This document shows positions 1-9,588 of a stretch of 23,283 bases of DNA, one piece after another (the first letter of the stretch is position 1; each line of letters starts with the position of its first letter). The position numbers and the translations under genes are program-made. This DNA comes from Oppiella nova (taxonomy: Eukaryota > Arthropoda > Arachnida > Sarcoptiformes > Oppiidae), in assembly GCA_905397405.1 (NCBI GenBank), contig CAJPVJ010000551.1:1-23283 (forward strand), given 5' to 3'. The notes under the pieces were generated by a model that saw nothing but the letters and a program-made list of their open reading frames with translations, was not told the DNA's origin and did no database searches.

Positions 1-1085
1 ATTAACAATATAATTGAAAACCCAAACCATAAACTGAGTAAACTACCAATAAGTACTAGGTATTCAATAAGTGGCATTTGAATGGTTATCTCATAAATGG
101 TAGTGGGCTCAGGTGGGTACTCTATAAACAGTCCATACAAATCATTATTATGATAATTACTAAACTTCTCCTTGTCATAATCCAGTGAATAAAAGTATTG
201 AATACATTCTACTCTATCATTACATTCCTGATTGCAAAATGTATCAATTATTTCATAATCTGTTGAATTTATATAATCTGTAAAATATATGTTGTAATTG
301 TTGTGGTCATATGTCAAGTAATAATTAGGTATTCCCTTAAACTTATTGATGGTTTGCTTTATTTGACATTTTTGTATGCATTCATACTTAGTCTGAGATA
401 CAAAACATTTATCCCGATTAATTGTGTTATATTTTACTATAGTCTTACGATACCTAATAGTAATTAAATCGCTATTATTTGCCATGATTAATATGAATCC
501 TTTTTGATAATGCTCATATATTTGTTCATGTGGTGAGTGGACGTGTACTGTAAATTGATTTCTTGTAAATAATGATACATTCTTCATTAGTACCTGGGCC
601 ATTACAATATTCTTTCCCATAGTAATCGTATATTTCTCAGCCGATTCATTAGCCGATTGTGAAAATAAAGTAACACAATAATTTATATAATCTAACGAAT
701 ACTTATATTTTGATATCCACGAGCAAATATCTGTATAGTTTATGGTATGCCAATTGTCAATTGATGCATGACATAACATGAATTTATCAAATGTATCCAG
801 TGAATTAAATTGTTGCCTAATCGATAGTTTGTTAAACGTTGTATAATTAAAATCCGTATTGTCGACATATTTATGCTTGATATCTGATTTAACGTACGCC
901 TCCTTGGGTACACAGATTGTGAGCGCCGGCAGTTTAAATTGAGTTTGCGATATGTATTTAACGTTAGTTATGGTGGCGTACGTAAAGTATATTAAACTGA
1001 TTCTATAGGATTGATATAGAAATCCACACAAACATAACAAACGGACAATGAGTTTAAAAATTTTATCTACTTGTATTTTATTCAT
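1..1085 (-). CDS. DEG/ENaC-like channel subunit, partial (C-terminus beyond window)
   Basis: The reverse strand is open from an ATG at 1085 to the window edge (361 codons, no stop). The protein starts MNKIQVDKIF, then has a hydrophobic TM1 (about residues 10-32, VRLLCLCGFLY). A KLPALTIC motif follows, matching the post-TM1 hPAhThC signature of the amiloride-sensitive sodium channel (ASC) family. A cysteine-rich extracellular region ends in CNQECNDRVECIQYF. Next come PEPTTIYEI and the start of TM2, LWFGFS, whose GFS fits the family's GxS selectivity-filter motif (bases 15-23). The expected role is a plasma-membrane sodium-permeable or ligand-gated channel subunit; the ligand is unknown. Its nearest relatives in the window are the minus-strand genes at 4503, 6448 and 8299. 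The last TM2 residues and cytoplasmic tail lie outside the window. Confidence 0.85.
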   Translation of the reverse strand, partial: MNKIQVDKIFKLIVRLLCLCGFLYQSYRISLIYFTYATITNVKYISQTQFKLPALTICVPKEAYVKSDIKHKYVDNTDFNYTTFNKLSIRQQFNSLDTFDKFMLCHASIDNWHTINYTDICSWISKYKYSLDYINYCVTLFSQSANESAEKYTITMGKNIVMAQVLMKNVSLFTRNQFTVHVHSPHEQIYEHYQKGFILIMANNSDLITIRYRKTIVKYNTINRDKCFVSQTKYECIQKCQIKQTINKFKGIPNYYLTYDHNNYNIYFTDYINSTDYEIIDTFCNQECNDRVECIQYFYSLDYDKEKFSNYHNNDLYGLFIEYPPEPTTIYEITIQMPLIEYLVLIGSLLSLWFGFSIILL

Positions 1086-2050
1086 CTTGGTTTACGAATT
1101 AAGTAATATAAAAATAAATTTAACTAGCTTATTTTAAAATCAAAGGCACATTACAAATAAATTTTATATTGTTGAATAGTATTATTCTCATTGAAAATTT
1201 TTAGATAACAAAAGTGAACTAATGTTGTTTATAGTTTATGTCATAATTAATTTAGCATGTACCGATAATTATTAGTACTGTATAATTATTATAGAAATAT
1301 GAATATTGTGTTTGTAAACAACACGAGTTACATAAATCAATATAACTAAGTAAGTAATTTATTGATTAAGACATTAAATTTAGTTTCTTAGATCTAATGT
1401 GGATTATTACAAACGTTAAATATGGATTTAGTAATGATTTTGCAAAATAATTGATATTTAAACACGAGAAAGTCACATGTAATATAAATAATTAAAATGA
1501 ACAATTATATCGATTTTTTAGTAATTACAAGGCATTTGTCTATTTCGATGATAACACTGTCTCTGATATAAATATAAAATAAATTATTATTAATAATATT
1601 ATTTTTTAAGAAATATTTGTTAAATATATCAAAATTCTAAAATATATTTTTACAAAATCTGTTTAATAAAATATTTAATAATAATAACTTATAAATTATT
1701 AATAAGTATAGATTAATGTGTTAGCAGTAAATATCAAATTACATTTATAGTTATATATTAATAGTCATATTATATATAAAATAGTCATTTTAAGGTAAAG
1801 TAATAGTTGTTTTACGGAAATTGAAATATTAAAACAGTTATATTTAAATAATAATGTAATATGTATTAGAAACTTGTATTTCATACAAGAATATTGAATT
1901 TCAAATTAGGCTATACTAACTGGAATATTTAGGAATTACGGATTTTAGTATATTGCACAATTACCTTACCTATTATATACTTTAAACTATTTCATCCAGT
2001 TAATTTTATTTTCGATATATTTATTTGCATAGTATTTATAAATCTGTGTA
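1086..2050. other. AT-rich intergenic spacer
   Basis: No supported gene is visible. The left part is the 5' flank of the minus-strand channel gene that starts at 1085. The right edge, from about 1990, may contain further decayed sequence of the receptor relic that is clear from 2051, but the resemblance there is too weak to call. Confidence 0.5.
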
Positions 2051-2252
2051 TATGACTAACCTAGACCCTGATACATTTATCTACGGATCAATATAATCTT
2101 TATTTTAAATGCTATTTTATTGATATGCTTGTTATTTACCCTGACACTAATGTGCGCCTCAATTACCAAACGCGTGCATAAGTGTCGACCACTTTTACAC
2201 CGGTTTTTATTTATACCCAAACTTAGCGCTAATTGTCCACAACTTTGTGTAA
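2051..2252 (+). pseudogene. Gustatory-receptor-like pseudogene, 3' fragment with internal deletion
   Basis: This stretch is plainly homologous at DNA level to the 3' end of the intact receptor gene at 10528-11754. It has CTAGACCCTG near 2061 (11430s in the intact gene). From about 2134 to 2224 it runs almost base for base with 11495-11590, covering the peptide LFTLTLMCAS and RVHKCRPLLHRF. It then jumps to a version of the last bases of the gene (TTGTCCACAACTTTG, about 2232-2248) and a TAA. About 135 bases, including the segment encoding the conserved receptor C-terminus, are missing and the jump changes frame. The upstream part is eroded by substitutions and indels. It is a dead copy lying between two DEG/ENaC genes, on the same strand as the intact receptor. 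Confidence 0.8.
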
Positions 2253-2558
2253 ATTATTTTATATTAATATAAAAGTTTCCTAAATATAATAAATTAAAAA
2301 CAGATTTTATTTGTTTATGTGACAAAATAAACACATGTAAATTTTAATTTGCAAATATTATTTATACAAGATTTAATCAAATTAATATCTATTATTATTT
2401 TATTTATTTTAATATCCAAGTATTATTTATTCAGTTTGATATAAATATAATGAAAACCATAGAAACAGATGTGTATTCAATAACAAAGGTTTATCAAAAC
2501 ATTTTGAATAAAACCTAAATCATTTTAATTTTTAATCTGTTTGTCAATTAAATTAATA
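2253..2558. other. AT-rich intergenic spacer
   Basis: This lies between the receptor relic and the plus-strand DEG/ENaC gene and must contain that gene's 5' flank. No coding or RNA feature is recognisable. Confidence 0.4.
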
Positions 2559-3832
2559 ATGAATTTGAAATTATCATTAAAGTTAATTTATAAGATAATA
2601 TGTCGTGTATTATGTATAATGGGATGTGTGTATCAAACGTATAAAATAAGTCTATTATACTTTTCATACCAAACCACTACTAGTATTATATACGGATCGG
2701 ACTCACAACTATCATATCCCGGGACGACTATGTGTTTCCTGAAGGAGTTGATTGTCCAAGATGATTATTACCAGTTATTTGACATAAAAATGAACAAGAC
2801 GCAGTTTAATTATGAACTTTTTAATAACAATACAATATATGAGCAAATTCAGATATTTAAGCAAGTCCATAATATTTTTAGCTGCATGATACCAACAAGT
2901 ACAAGTTACAATATAATTTATAATGTGACAAATTGCAATAGTATTGTCAACTATAAGTTGTCCGTTGATCAGTTTAGATATTGTGTGACTTTATTCAGTC
3001 AATGGTCTCATGAATCCAACGATAAATACATTATTGAAAAAGATAATAATAATCTCATATCCGAAAGTAATTTCATGTTTATGATTACTCTCACCAATAA
3101 ATCGCACATGCATGGTCATTTTGTCTCAATTAGCATGCATTCACGTCAGCACTGTATTTACAATTCATTTCCAACAGGTTCAGTGTTAGCTAGTATAAAC
3201 CCTAATTATAACTATGTATTAATAAGACATAAGGAATCCATACTTAAGAATATTAATCTTATGAGTAGAAAAAAGTGTGCTCAGGGTATAATAAATCTAG
3301 GCATGAATGTGTTATTGAGTGCAAAACCAGGGAATATTTAAATGTATATTCCAGTTTCATGAGTCAGCACCTAGTTTATAATATCACAAACAGTAGCCAA
3401 TATTATACAAAATTTGTGTCCAATAATAGCACTATATTTAACTCTTTATGTAATCGTGAATGCAATCAAAGTGTCGATTGCATAGAATATTTCTATTCAC
3501 TGAGCAATGAGCATGGTTTTAATGTAAATATAGATAAGACCCCTTGGTTTATTATTTTCATTGAATACCCGGCTGAACCGACCACTATCTACGAGATATA
3601 CGATAAGATGTATTTCGAGGAATACGTGTGTCTTATGGCGAGTATACTTAGCCTATGGTTTGGTTTCGATGTCATTATGTTTAGCGGATTTTGTGAACAA
3701 ATATTTGGCAAGGTTAAAATTATATTTACAAGAATCAACACAAATCATATTCATTTAAATATGAATCTGATCAAAACAAAATGCAAAATTAATGTAAAAC
3801 CTAAATTAGCAACTGTAAGACGGAATCATTAA
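2559..3832 (+). pseudogene. DEG/ENaC-like channel subunit interrupted by one -1 frame break
   Basis: Two overlapping reading frames together make a full-length channel subunit. The first runs from the ATG at 2559 (an in-frame TTG lies 18 bases upstream) to a stop at 3339-3341. It carries TM1 and a YPGTTMC motif in the place of hPAhThC. The second frame, -1 relative to the first, covers about 3275-3832. It carries the cysteine-rich end (CNREC...DCIEYF), PAEPTTIYEI and TM2. The paralogs run continuously across this point, so the natural product needs a -1 shift near the heptamer A AAA AAG at 3269-3275. A one-base loss in the six-A run, or a sequence error, is the simplest cause; programmed frameshifting is possible but has no other support. 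The filter motif is GFD instead of GFS. A decayed partial copy follows at about 4051. I lean towards a recently disabled gene. Confidence 0.65.
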
Positions 3833-4050
3833 ATATTTTAATTGTTTTATTTTACTAATTGCATCAATAAACAAATCGTTATTATAATTTATATGATATA
3901 AATAAAATAGAAATAATGAAAAAATTCAACTAAATCATTTTAATTAATTTATGATTAAATGAAAAAATATTTTATTGTTATATTCACTAAAGAGTTAAGT
4001 TTTGCTGTTAAGTGTTTATAATGTTTATAATGTTTTATACTATTTAAGTT
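3833..4050. other. AT-rich spacer
   Basis: This is the 3' flank of the interrupted channel gene. The words TAAATCATTTTAATT near 3935 also occur just upstream of that gene (about 2515), so part of this may be a decayed copy of its 5' flank belonging to the relic that follows. Confidence 0.35.
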
Positions 4051-4290
4051 AAATTATATACTGTTTTATAAAATAATATGTCGTGTACTATTCTATATTT
4101 ATAAATCATATAATATGATGTGTGTATCAAACGTATAAAATAAATTTATTATACTTTATCATACCAAACCACTACTAGTATGTTATTAAATACGGATTGG
4201 ACTCATAATTATCATACCCCGGAGTAACCATATGTTTTGTAAAAGAAGCTTATTGTCCGGGATAATAATAATTACAAAATTATTACAAGT
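4051..4290 (+). pseudogene. DEG/ENaC-like pseudogene, 5' fragment
   Basis: DNA here matches bases about 2583-2790 of the plus-strand DEG/ENaC gene. Shared runs include ATAATATGTCGTGTA, GTGTGTATCAAACGTATAAA, ACCAAACCACTACTAGTAT and GCTTATTGTCC versus GTTGATTGTCC. It covers TM1 and the first extracellular residues only. Small insertions and stop codons break the frame, and similarity fades after about 4290. It is a partial tandem duplicate, directly downstream of and on the same strand as its parent. Confidence 0.75.
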
Positions 4291-4502
4291 GTTTCAAAAT
4301 TGTGTTTTCAAGATACATTTATTTCAACACAAAATAAATAATATTCATAATACGATTGTATGTTTAAGATAAAATCAATATATTGTATATATAACTCAAA
4401 CATTACAAAATTGAATAAAACAAAATATGTCAAACATTAATTATTTCACAATGTAATACATAAAATAAAAAAAATAATAAATAATAAATCATACAATTTT
4501 AA

Positions 4503-5774
4503 TTAATACAGAAAGCTTTTATTACGATAATAAATTGAATTATTTGTTTTATTATTCACAACGACAAACATATTACTATTATTAATGTTATTATTAATGT
4601 TTTTGGTAAAATACTTTCTAACAAACGTAAAATTATTGATATTTGTCAACAAATTCTCGCAAAACTTTGTTAACAATAGTACAGAGAATCCAAACCATAG
4701 GCTCAATATACTGCCCATTAAGCTCAGGTACTCTGCAAACGAGGTTTTCAATGAGATCTCGTAGGTGGTGGTGGGCTCGGATGGCAAATGAACAATTATA
4801 TAATACAGGTGCTTTGCATTGGGTGGCAAATCTATTCTCTCTGTACTGTAATCTATTGAGAAAAAGTATTGAATGCATTCCACCTTGTCACACTCCCTAT
4901 CACATAAGAAATCAATATCATCCTGATCTTTTAACTCAAATTGATTTATAAAATACAGGCTATCATTGACATCGAAAGTGTAAAACATTGGATATACACC
5001 CGAATGCCTGTCCATTATCTCTCTCATTTTGCACCGGTACATACATTGATACCGGGTTTGCGAGTGAAAACATTTATTCTTATTCGTATCAAGTAGTGAA
5101 TTGTACTTGAGTATAGTTTTACGATACCTGACCTGACAAAAATCACTGTTATTTGTACTGACATAGATAAATCTTTTGGTATACGTCTCATAAACATGCT
5201 CATTTCGTGAATGTAAGTAAAGTGTAAAATAACTACGGCCTAACAGGGACGTGTTTAGCAAGGCAATTTCAGTCAAATATCTGGCATTCTTCTCGGTGTC
5301 CACCAAATACCTGTCCGATGGCTGGTTATCCCATTGCGAGAATAGTGTCGCACAGTATTCATAGATGTTTAATGAATACTTATAGCGAGAAATAAGTTGA
5401 CAATTTGATCTGGCATATTTGTCAGACTTTTGCTTCGTAGGCAAGTCACATATGGTAAAGTTTTCAAACGTATCCAGGGCCTCCAATTGTTTCCCGATTG
5501 ATTGGCTATTAAATTTACCATAATTGAATGTATTATTATAGTAAAATTTAGCCTTGGTATGGGACTTTATTAATGATTCCTTAGCCAAACATAATGTAAG
5601 CGCCGGTAGTTTTACGAGCCGTTGTGACTCGTATTTAACATTAGTTACAGTTTGATACGTGAAGTATATGTAACTAATTGAATACGAATGGTATAGAAAA
5701 CCGCATAAACATAGTAATCGCACAAAATATTTAAGTAATTTTAAAGCAAATTGCTTATTTAGTTTAATACTCAT
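4503..5774 (-). CDS. DEG/ENaC-like channel subunit
   Basis: An intact single-exon gene of 423 aa from the ATG at 5774 (MSIKLNKQFALK). The open frame extends to a GTG at 5792, at the position where the neighbouring paralog has its ATG, but an animal gene most likely starts at the ATG. TM1 is about residues 8-30 (YFVRLLCLCGFLYH), followed by KLPALTLC, the family's hPAhThC signature. The extracellular domain is rich in cysteine and N-glycosylation sites. It ends in LCDRECDKVECIQYFFS, PSEPTTTYEIS and TM2 with LMGSILSLWFGFSVLLL, whose GFS fits the GxS filter. The cytoplasmic tail is rich in asparagine. Classical DEG/ENaC proteins are usually over 500 aa, so this is a short, divergent form. It is the first of three head-to-tail paralogs and probably arose by tandem duplication. 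Agonist and ion preference cannot be read from the sequence. Confidence 0.88.
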   Translation of the reverse strand: MSIKLNKQFALKLLKYFVRLLCLCGFLYHSYSISYIYFTYQTVTNVKYESQRLVKLPALTLCLAKESLIKSHTKAKFYYNNTFNYGKFNSQSIGKQLEALDTFENFTICDLPTKQKSDKYARSNCQLISRYKYSLNIYEYCATLFSQWDNQPSDRYLVDTEKNARYLTEIALLNTSLLGRSYFTLYLHSRNEHVYETYTKRFIYVSTNNSDFCQVRYRKTILKYNSLLDTNKNKCFHSQTRYQCMYRCKMREIMDRHSGVYPMFYTFDVNDSLYFINQFELKDQDDIDFLCDRECDKVECIQYFFSIDYSTERIDLPPNAKHLYYIIVHLPSEPTTTYEISLKTSFAEYLSLMGSILSLWFGFSVLLLTKFCENLLTNINNFTFVRKYFTKNINNNINNSNMFVVVNNKTNNSIYYRNKSFLY

Positions 5775-6447
5775 TGTACTAAACAGTACCACTATATCTG
5801 AGTATGATTATTACTAGAATAACTTAAATTAATTTTGTTTTATTGTTTATTATATTGTAAGCTACTTATTGTATTTGTCAAAGCACTAGTAAAAGTTACT
5901 AAAACTTGTAACAGTAACTGTAATTTTATTATTACAAACTATAAATCTTATGATGAATATATTATGATATTATTTCATAACCATATAAAATCATTATGAA
6001 TAACTATATATTATTAGCACAGAAAATGTTTTACATACTGTATATTTTAATTTAAGCATTTATTATTAATATTGAATTAAGTTATGTTTTTATTTATATA
6101 TTCGTAACGTTTTGTGAATATAAATATTTTGTTTTGAAATATAAATCTGCATTTCTAAAATCATATTTATTTTTACACACAACCAAATTCATATGTAATT
6201 AAAATAATGCATTTACATTTATAAAATCAATAACAATATTTTCATGAACGAATTTCAAAGATTATTATTGTATTTTCTGTTTAATTAAGTAAATAGTCTA
6301 AGACTATATAGTATATAAATAATTATATTTCTAAATATATATCAAATGACTCTATAAAGATTACTAATTGCATTCAACATATTACATAAAATAGTGTATT
6401 TATTTTCCAATTATAAATATATAAATAACTATAAATAATGACAATTT
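5775..6447. other. AT-rich intergenic spacer
   Basis: Spacer between two tandem DEG/ENaC genes. It holds the 5' flank of the gene starting at 5774 and the 3' flank of the one ending at 6448. No other feature is recognisable. Confidence 0.5.
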
Positions 6448-7698
6448 TTATTTTTTTGATATACTAATATTATTATTGATTACGACAAACATTTCATTAT
6501 TATTATTATTATTCGTAAAATATTTCCTAATTAATGTAAAATTCTTAATATTTGTCAACAAATTCTCGCAAAATCTCGTAACCAATAATACAGAAAATCC
6601 AAACCATAGGCTCAATATACTGCCCATTAGGCACAGGTACTCTGCAAACGGCGTTTTCAATGAGATCTCGTAGGTGGTGGTGGGCTCGGATGGAAAATCA
6701 ATGAATATGAGATACCTATGCTTTTGTTGAGGGCTATGATTAACTCGCTCTGTACTGTAATCTATTGAATAAAAGTTTTGCATACACTCCACCTTATCAT
6801 TGCATTCATGATCGCATATGCTATCAATAGTATCCTGTTCATCCACTTTTAATTGGTCAATAAAATGTAAACTAGAGTTAACATCAAATGCAAAATAGCG
6901 TGAGGATACACCGGAATGCCTATCAATAATCTCTCTAAGTTTGCACCGGTATGTGCACTGGTATCTAGTTTGCCATGAGAAACATTTATCGCTATTACTA
7001 TTAATCAGTGAATTGTATTTCAATTTCGTTTTACGGTATTTCACGAGACAAATGTCATTGTTATTTGTGTTCACGTAAATAAACCTCTTGGTATATATCT
7101 CGTATACAGGCTCATTTCTTGAATGTAAATACAGGGTAAAATAATTCATTATTAATGATGTATTGTACAAGGTAATCTGAGCCAAAGCCTGTGTATTCTT
7201 GCGGGTGTCCACCAAATACCTGTCCGACGATTCATTAGCCCATTGCGAGAATATAGTCAAACAGTATTCAAATGTATTTAATGATGTTTTGTAGTTTGAT
7301 ATTGAGCTACAACTTGCGCTAGACATTGGTTTGCTTGGTAAACTACAATATCCAAAACTTTTAAATGAATTCAACATTTTAAATTGCTGTCCGATTGATA
7401 TGTTATTAAATTTACCATAATTGAAAGTCTTATTATCAGCAAGGTAGTAGTGGTTCTTAAAATGAGCTTTTATGAGTGACCCCTTTTCTATGCATAATGT
7501 AAGCGCCGGTAGTTTTATCTGAGATTGTGACTCGTATTTGACATTAGTTACAGTTTCATACGAGAAATATATGTAACTAATTGCATACGAATGGTATAGA
7601 AAACCACACAAACATAGTAATCGCACAAATTGTTTCAATAGTTTATAAGCTAATTGTTTATCCATTTTAAAATTTACTAAACTAAAAGTAAGCACCAT
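6448..7698 (-). CDS. DEG/ENaC-like channel subunit
   Basis: An intact single-exon gene of 416 aa starting at an ATG (MVLTFSLVNFKMDKQ); an inner Met at residue 12 lines up with the start of the partial paralog at 1085. TM1 is about residues 17-40 (QFVRLLCLCGFLYH), then KLPALTLC. The extracellular region has the same cysteine layout as its neighbours (KCFSWQTRYQCTYRCK, then ICDHECNDKVECMQNF). PSEPTTTYEIS leads into TM2, LMGSILSLWFGFSVLLVT, keeping the GFS filter motif. The tail holds an asparagine run (about residues 396-402) encoded by ATT/ATTATT-type triplets, a likely length-variable stretch. It is the middle member of the 4503/6448/8299 array, and the strong similarity points to recent tandem duplication. 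Probable role: plasma-membrane cation channel subunit in sensory or epithelial cells (inference from family). Confidence 0.88.
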   Translation of the reverse strand: MVLTFSLVNFKMDKQLAYKLLKQFVRLLCLCGFLYHSYAISYIYFSYETVTNVKYESQSQIKLPALTLCIEKGSLIKAHFKNHYYLADNKTFNYGKFNNISIGQQFKMLNSFKSFGYCSLPSKPMSSASCSSISNYKTSLNTFEYCLTIFSQWANESSDRYLVDTRKNTQALAQITLYNTSLIMNYFTLYLHSRNEPVYEIYTKRFIYVNTNNNDICLVKYRKTKLKYNSLINSNSDKCFSWQTRYQCTYRCKLREIIDRHSGVSSRYFAFDVNSSLHFIDQLKVDEQDTIDSICDHECNDKVECMQNFYSIDYSTERVNHSPQQKHRYLIFIDFPSEPTTTYEISLKTPFAEYLCLMGSILSLWFGFSVLLVTRFCENLLTNIKNFTLIRKYFTNNNNNNEMFVVINNNISISKK

Positions 7699-8298
7699 AT
7701 CTCAATATAGTGTTATTATTATTTGTTAAATTAGTACTAATTTAAATCAGTTTATATACTGTTCAATACTGTAGTCAGTAGTGTTTAGCAATCGGTATCT
7801 TTCGTACTGGTGTGGAGGTTATTTATTTTTAGCCGGTAAACATTAATAAAACATTGTTATTGTAAGTTTATTATAATGAAATACATTGATGAATATATTA
7901 TTTATTGCACTAACATATAAAAACATTATTTATAATTACAATTTTATTGTAATATTGCTACAGAAAAGTTTAATATACTATATGTTTTGATTTAAATATT
8001 TACTTATTTAGAAATATATTTCTTGGAATATAATATATTTCTAAAATAATGGAAAATATAATAATATTAATTTATTAATACAGTAGCAAACAATGTATTT
8101 ATGTTAATAAAATAATGTATTAGTAATACAGTATTACTATTACAATTACAGTAATATTATTATCACCTTAACAAATAAATCTATTACACTACTGTATAAT
8201 GAATGATATAAATTTGCACAAATTAACAAAATAATCTGTTATTTTTATATTAATTATATATTGTATATTGTTTATGCAAGTAATTATAATTATAATCG
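7699..8298. other. AT-rich intergenic spacer
   Basis: Spacer between tandem DEG/ENaC genes. Short TACAGTA/TACTGTA words recur (for example 8087-8160), but no gene or RNA is recognisable. Confidence 0.45.
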
Positions 8299-9588
8299 TT
8301 AATACGGAAAACTTTTATATCGATACCTAATTGTATTATAATTCTTATTATTCATTACAATAAACATTTTGTTTCTATAACTGACATAATTATTGTTATT
8401 ATTAGTGAAATACTTTTTAACAAATGAAATATTTCTCACATTTGACAACAAATTCTCGCAAAATCTGGTTAACATTAAAATAGAGAACCCAAACCACAAA
8501 CTACCTATACTGCCAATAAGGCACAGGTACTCGGCAAATGAGGTTTTCAATGATATTTCATAGGTGGTGGTGGGCTCGGATGGCAATTCAATCATTATGG
8601 CATACGTGTCCTGTTCACCGAAAATTGTCCCTGTATTGAAATCTATTGAATAAAAGTATTGAATGCACTCTACTTTATTACACTCCCTGTCACATATACT
8701 ATCAATAGTATCCTTATCAGTTACGTCAAAATAACCAACAAAATGTAGACTTGAATTATAATCATATGTATAAAAGTTCTCATATATACCAGAATACCTT
8801 TCCCTAACTTCCCTTATCTTGCACCTGTATTCGCACCCATATTTCGTTTCCGATAGAAAACATTTATTACTATTACTCGTAATCAGCGAATTATACACCA
8901 ATTTTGTTTTACGATATCTGACCAAGCAGGCATCACTATTATTTGTATTCACATAGATAAACCCCTTTGAGAATGGCTCATATATAGGTTCGTTACGTGA
9001 ATGCAAATAAAGTATAAAATTGTTGCTGGATAATTGTGATGTGTTGGCCAAAGTGATAAAAGCTAGAAACCTTTCATTTTTATCAATGTCCACCAAATAC
9101 CTGTCCGACGATTCATTATCCCATTGCGAGAATAGTGTTACGCAGGAATCCTTTGCATTTAATGTATGCTTATATTGGGATATAGAGTGGCAATCCAGCA
9201 ATGAGCTAGTATCATTTCCGAGCTTTTGTTTATTATGTATACAACATGATGAAATGTTTTCAAAAGTCGCCAATGCTTCAAATTGTAGTCCAATTGAGAG
9301 GTTATTAAATTTGTCTTTATCAAATGTCTTATTAGCATGGTAATAGTTGCTCTTGATATCAGACTTAATGACTGACCCTTTATCCAAACATATGGTCAGC
9401 GCCGGTAATTTAATGAATGTTTGGGACTCGTACTTAACATTAGTTGTGGTTTCGTATGAGAAATACATGTAACTTATTGTATACGAATGGTATAGGAAAC
9501 CACACAAACATAACAAACGGACAAATATTTTTAGCAACTTTATAATTAATTGTTTATCCATTTTAAAACTTATTAGATTATCAAACAT
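8299..9588 (-). CDS. DEG/ENaC-like channel subunit
   Basis: An intact single-exon gene of 429 aa from the ATG at 9588 (MFDNLISFKMDKQ). TM1 is about residues 14-36 (IFVRLLCLCGFLYH), then KLPALTIC. The extracellular domain has conserved cysteines (KCFLSETKYGCEYRCK, ICDRECNKVECIQYFYS) and several N-glycosylation sites. PSEPTTTYEIS precedes TM2 (about residues 350-373, LWFGFSILML) with the GFS filter motif. The tail again has an asparagine run and ends YRYKSFPY, close to the YRNKSFLY end of the 4503 gene. It is the upstream member of the three-gene minus-strand array and is divergently placed relative to the gustatory-receptor-like gene, which starts 939 bases away. Family membership is clear from motif order; agonist and physiology are unknown. 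Confidence 0.88.
   Translation of the reverse strand: MFDNLISFKMDKQLIIKLLKIFVRLLCLCGFLYHSYTISYMYFSYETTTNVKYESQTFIKLPALTICLDKGSVIKSDIKSNYYHANKTFDKDKFNNLSIGLQFEALATFENISSCCIHNKQKLGNDTSSLLDCHSISQYKHTLNAKDSCVTLFSQWDNESSDRYLVDIDKNERFLAFITLANTSQLSSNNFILYLHSRNEPIYEPFSKGFIYVNTNNSDACLVRYRKTKLVYNSLITSNSNKCFLSETKYGCEYRCKIREVRERYSGIYENFYTYDYNSSLHFVGYFDVTDKDTIDSICDRECNKVECIQYFYSIDFNTGTIFGEQDTYAIMIELPSEPTTTYEISLKTSFAEYLCLIGSIGSLWFGFSILMLTRFCENLLSNVRNISFVKKYFTNNNNNYVSYRNKMFIVMNNKNYNTIRYRYKSFPY

Noticed and set aside
1086-2050. tRNA, small RNA or transposon ends in the spacers
   Set aside because: No cloverleaf, terminal inverted repeats or transposase fragments recognisable by eye; AT-rich words alone are not evidence.
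4643-4951. Plus-strand open frame of 102 codons
   Set aside because: Antisense to the intact channel gene 4503-5774; no family resemblance.
9020-9343. Plus-strand open frame of 107 codons
   Set aside because: Antisense to the channel gene 8299-9588; a by-product of its codon use.
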